The position numbers and the translations under genes were made by a program. DNA of 5,457 nucleotides from Actinomycetes bacterium. Lineage in GTDB: Bacteria > Actinomycetota > Actinomycetes > Propionibacteriales > Nocardioidaceae. The notes beneath the pieces were generated by a model. The model made no database searches and was not told where the DNA came from. It saw nothing but the letters and a program-made list of their open reading frames with translations. This document shows positions 4,946 through 5,457 of the stretch, piece by piece. Numbering within the stretch: position 1 is the stretch's first letter; the number at the start of each line of letters is the position of its first letter. Location: the NCBI GenBank assembly GCA_023415395.1, contig JAEZKN010000385.1:1-5457 (forward strand). Direction: 5' to 3'.

Positions 4946-5457
4946 CTACTTCAGGAGCCGCCCCTCGGCCTCCACCTCGAGCGCGAGCGGATCCGAGGAC
5001 CCCGTCGGCGGCACGACCATCACGGGGCACTGCGCGTGGCGGAGCAGGGTCCGCGCCGTGCCGCCCAGCTGCGCCGCCGCCGGCACGCCGTGGGAGCGAC
5101 GCACGAGCACGACGAGGTCGGCCGCCGCGGATGCCTCGACCAGCGCGTGGCCGGGGCGGTCGTGGACCACCCGCACCTCGGCCTCCACGTCGGGGTAGAC
5201 CGAGCGCCAGCCGGACAGCAGGTCCTCGACCTCGCGCGCGCCCTCCTGCTCCATCCGCTCCTGGGCGACGCGGCCCTCGATGATGTCGTCGTAGGCGCTC
5301 GGCAGGTGCCACGCGTGCAGGACGACGAGCCGCGCGGCCCGGCGCCCCGCGGCCGCGAAGGCATGGCCGAGCAGCTCGTCGGCGTGCACCGGCGACTTCA
5401 CGCCGACCAGCACGACGCCGTGCTCCGCCGCGCGCCACTGCGAGGGCACCTCGACGA
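4946..5457 (-). CDS. Universal stress protein, C-terminal domain (5' end beyond the window)
   Basis: At least 169 residues of a UspA-family protein, still open at the right edge. It reads VVLVGVKSPVHADELL near its visible start, LVVLHAWHLPSAYDD, a long helix rich in Glu and Arg, then EVRVVHDRPGHALVEAS, DLVVLVRRSHG and CPVMVVPPTG, with a short tail ending GRLLK. A GTG at 5449 could be a start, but the frame continues upstream and these features match the second half of a tandem-domain protein, so I treat it as partial. The domain looks impaired for nucleotide binding: the usual Asp after VGV is Lys, and the G-2X-G-9X-G(S/T) motif reads V-2X-S-9X-G-G. In tandem members one domain is often the weaker binder. 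It converges on the stress-protein gene 4060-4911, with 34 bp between the stops. Family assignment is firm; completeness is inferred. Confidence 0.88.
   Translation of the reverse strand, partial: VEVPSQWRAAEHGVVLVGVKSPVHADELLGHAFAAAGRRAARLVVLHAWHLPSAYDDIIEGRVAQERMEQEGAREVEDLLSGWRSVYPDVEAEVRVVHDRPGHALVEASAAADLVVLVRRSHGVPAAAQLGGTARTLLRHAQCPVMVVPPTGSSDPLALEVEAEGRLLK

Overview
The window is uniformly very GC-rich, with G or C at almost every third codon position, strong AGGAG/GGAGG ribosome sites and a family content (DUF1918, tandem universal stress proteins, cation P-type ATPase) that points to a high-GC actinobacterium, perhaps of the Nocardioides kind. The genus is inference. No mobile element, CRISPR array, rRNA or tRNA is visible.

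Layout, left to right. Positions 1-95 carry no gene that I can support, only a 14-bp palindrome at the edge. A leftward two-gene unit follows: a small membrane protein (336-866) and then a DUF1918 protein (96-305), 30 bp apart. A 107-bp divergent promoter region (867-973) separates them from a rightward 891-residue P-type ATPase (974-3649) of the Na,K-ATPase-like P2 kind. Its end overlaps, tail to tail, a second DUF1918 gene on the minus strand (3631-3858). A 201-bp divergent region (3859-4059) leads to a rightward two-domain universal stress protein (4060-4911). A second universal stress protein, minus strand and cut by the window end, occupies 4946-5457. A compact hairpin lies between the two.

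How the parts may work together. Universal stress proteins next to a P2-type cation ATPase recall the DosR/DevR dormancy loci of mycobacteria (for example the Rv1996/CtpF pair). Both divergent promoter regions hold G/C-rich dyads that resemble a DosR-type box. In the 867-973 region two such dyads lie exactly 42.5 bp from the start codons of the two divergent genes, and each start is preceded by the same ACGGTGG element at the same distance. I read the window as an energy- or hypoxia-stress locus: ion pumping at the membrane, nucleotide-sensing stress proteins, and small DUF1918 proteins of unknown role. The regulation is inference from motifs in GC-rich DNA and needs testing.

Most notable: the mirror-image promoter, the palindrome that gives two convergent genes the same stop codon and the same last five residues, the altered ion-binding residues of the ATPase, and degenerate nucleotide-binding motifs in the stress proteins. 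I found no clear evidence of an entirely new system.
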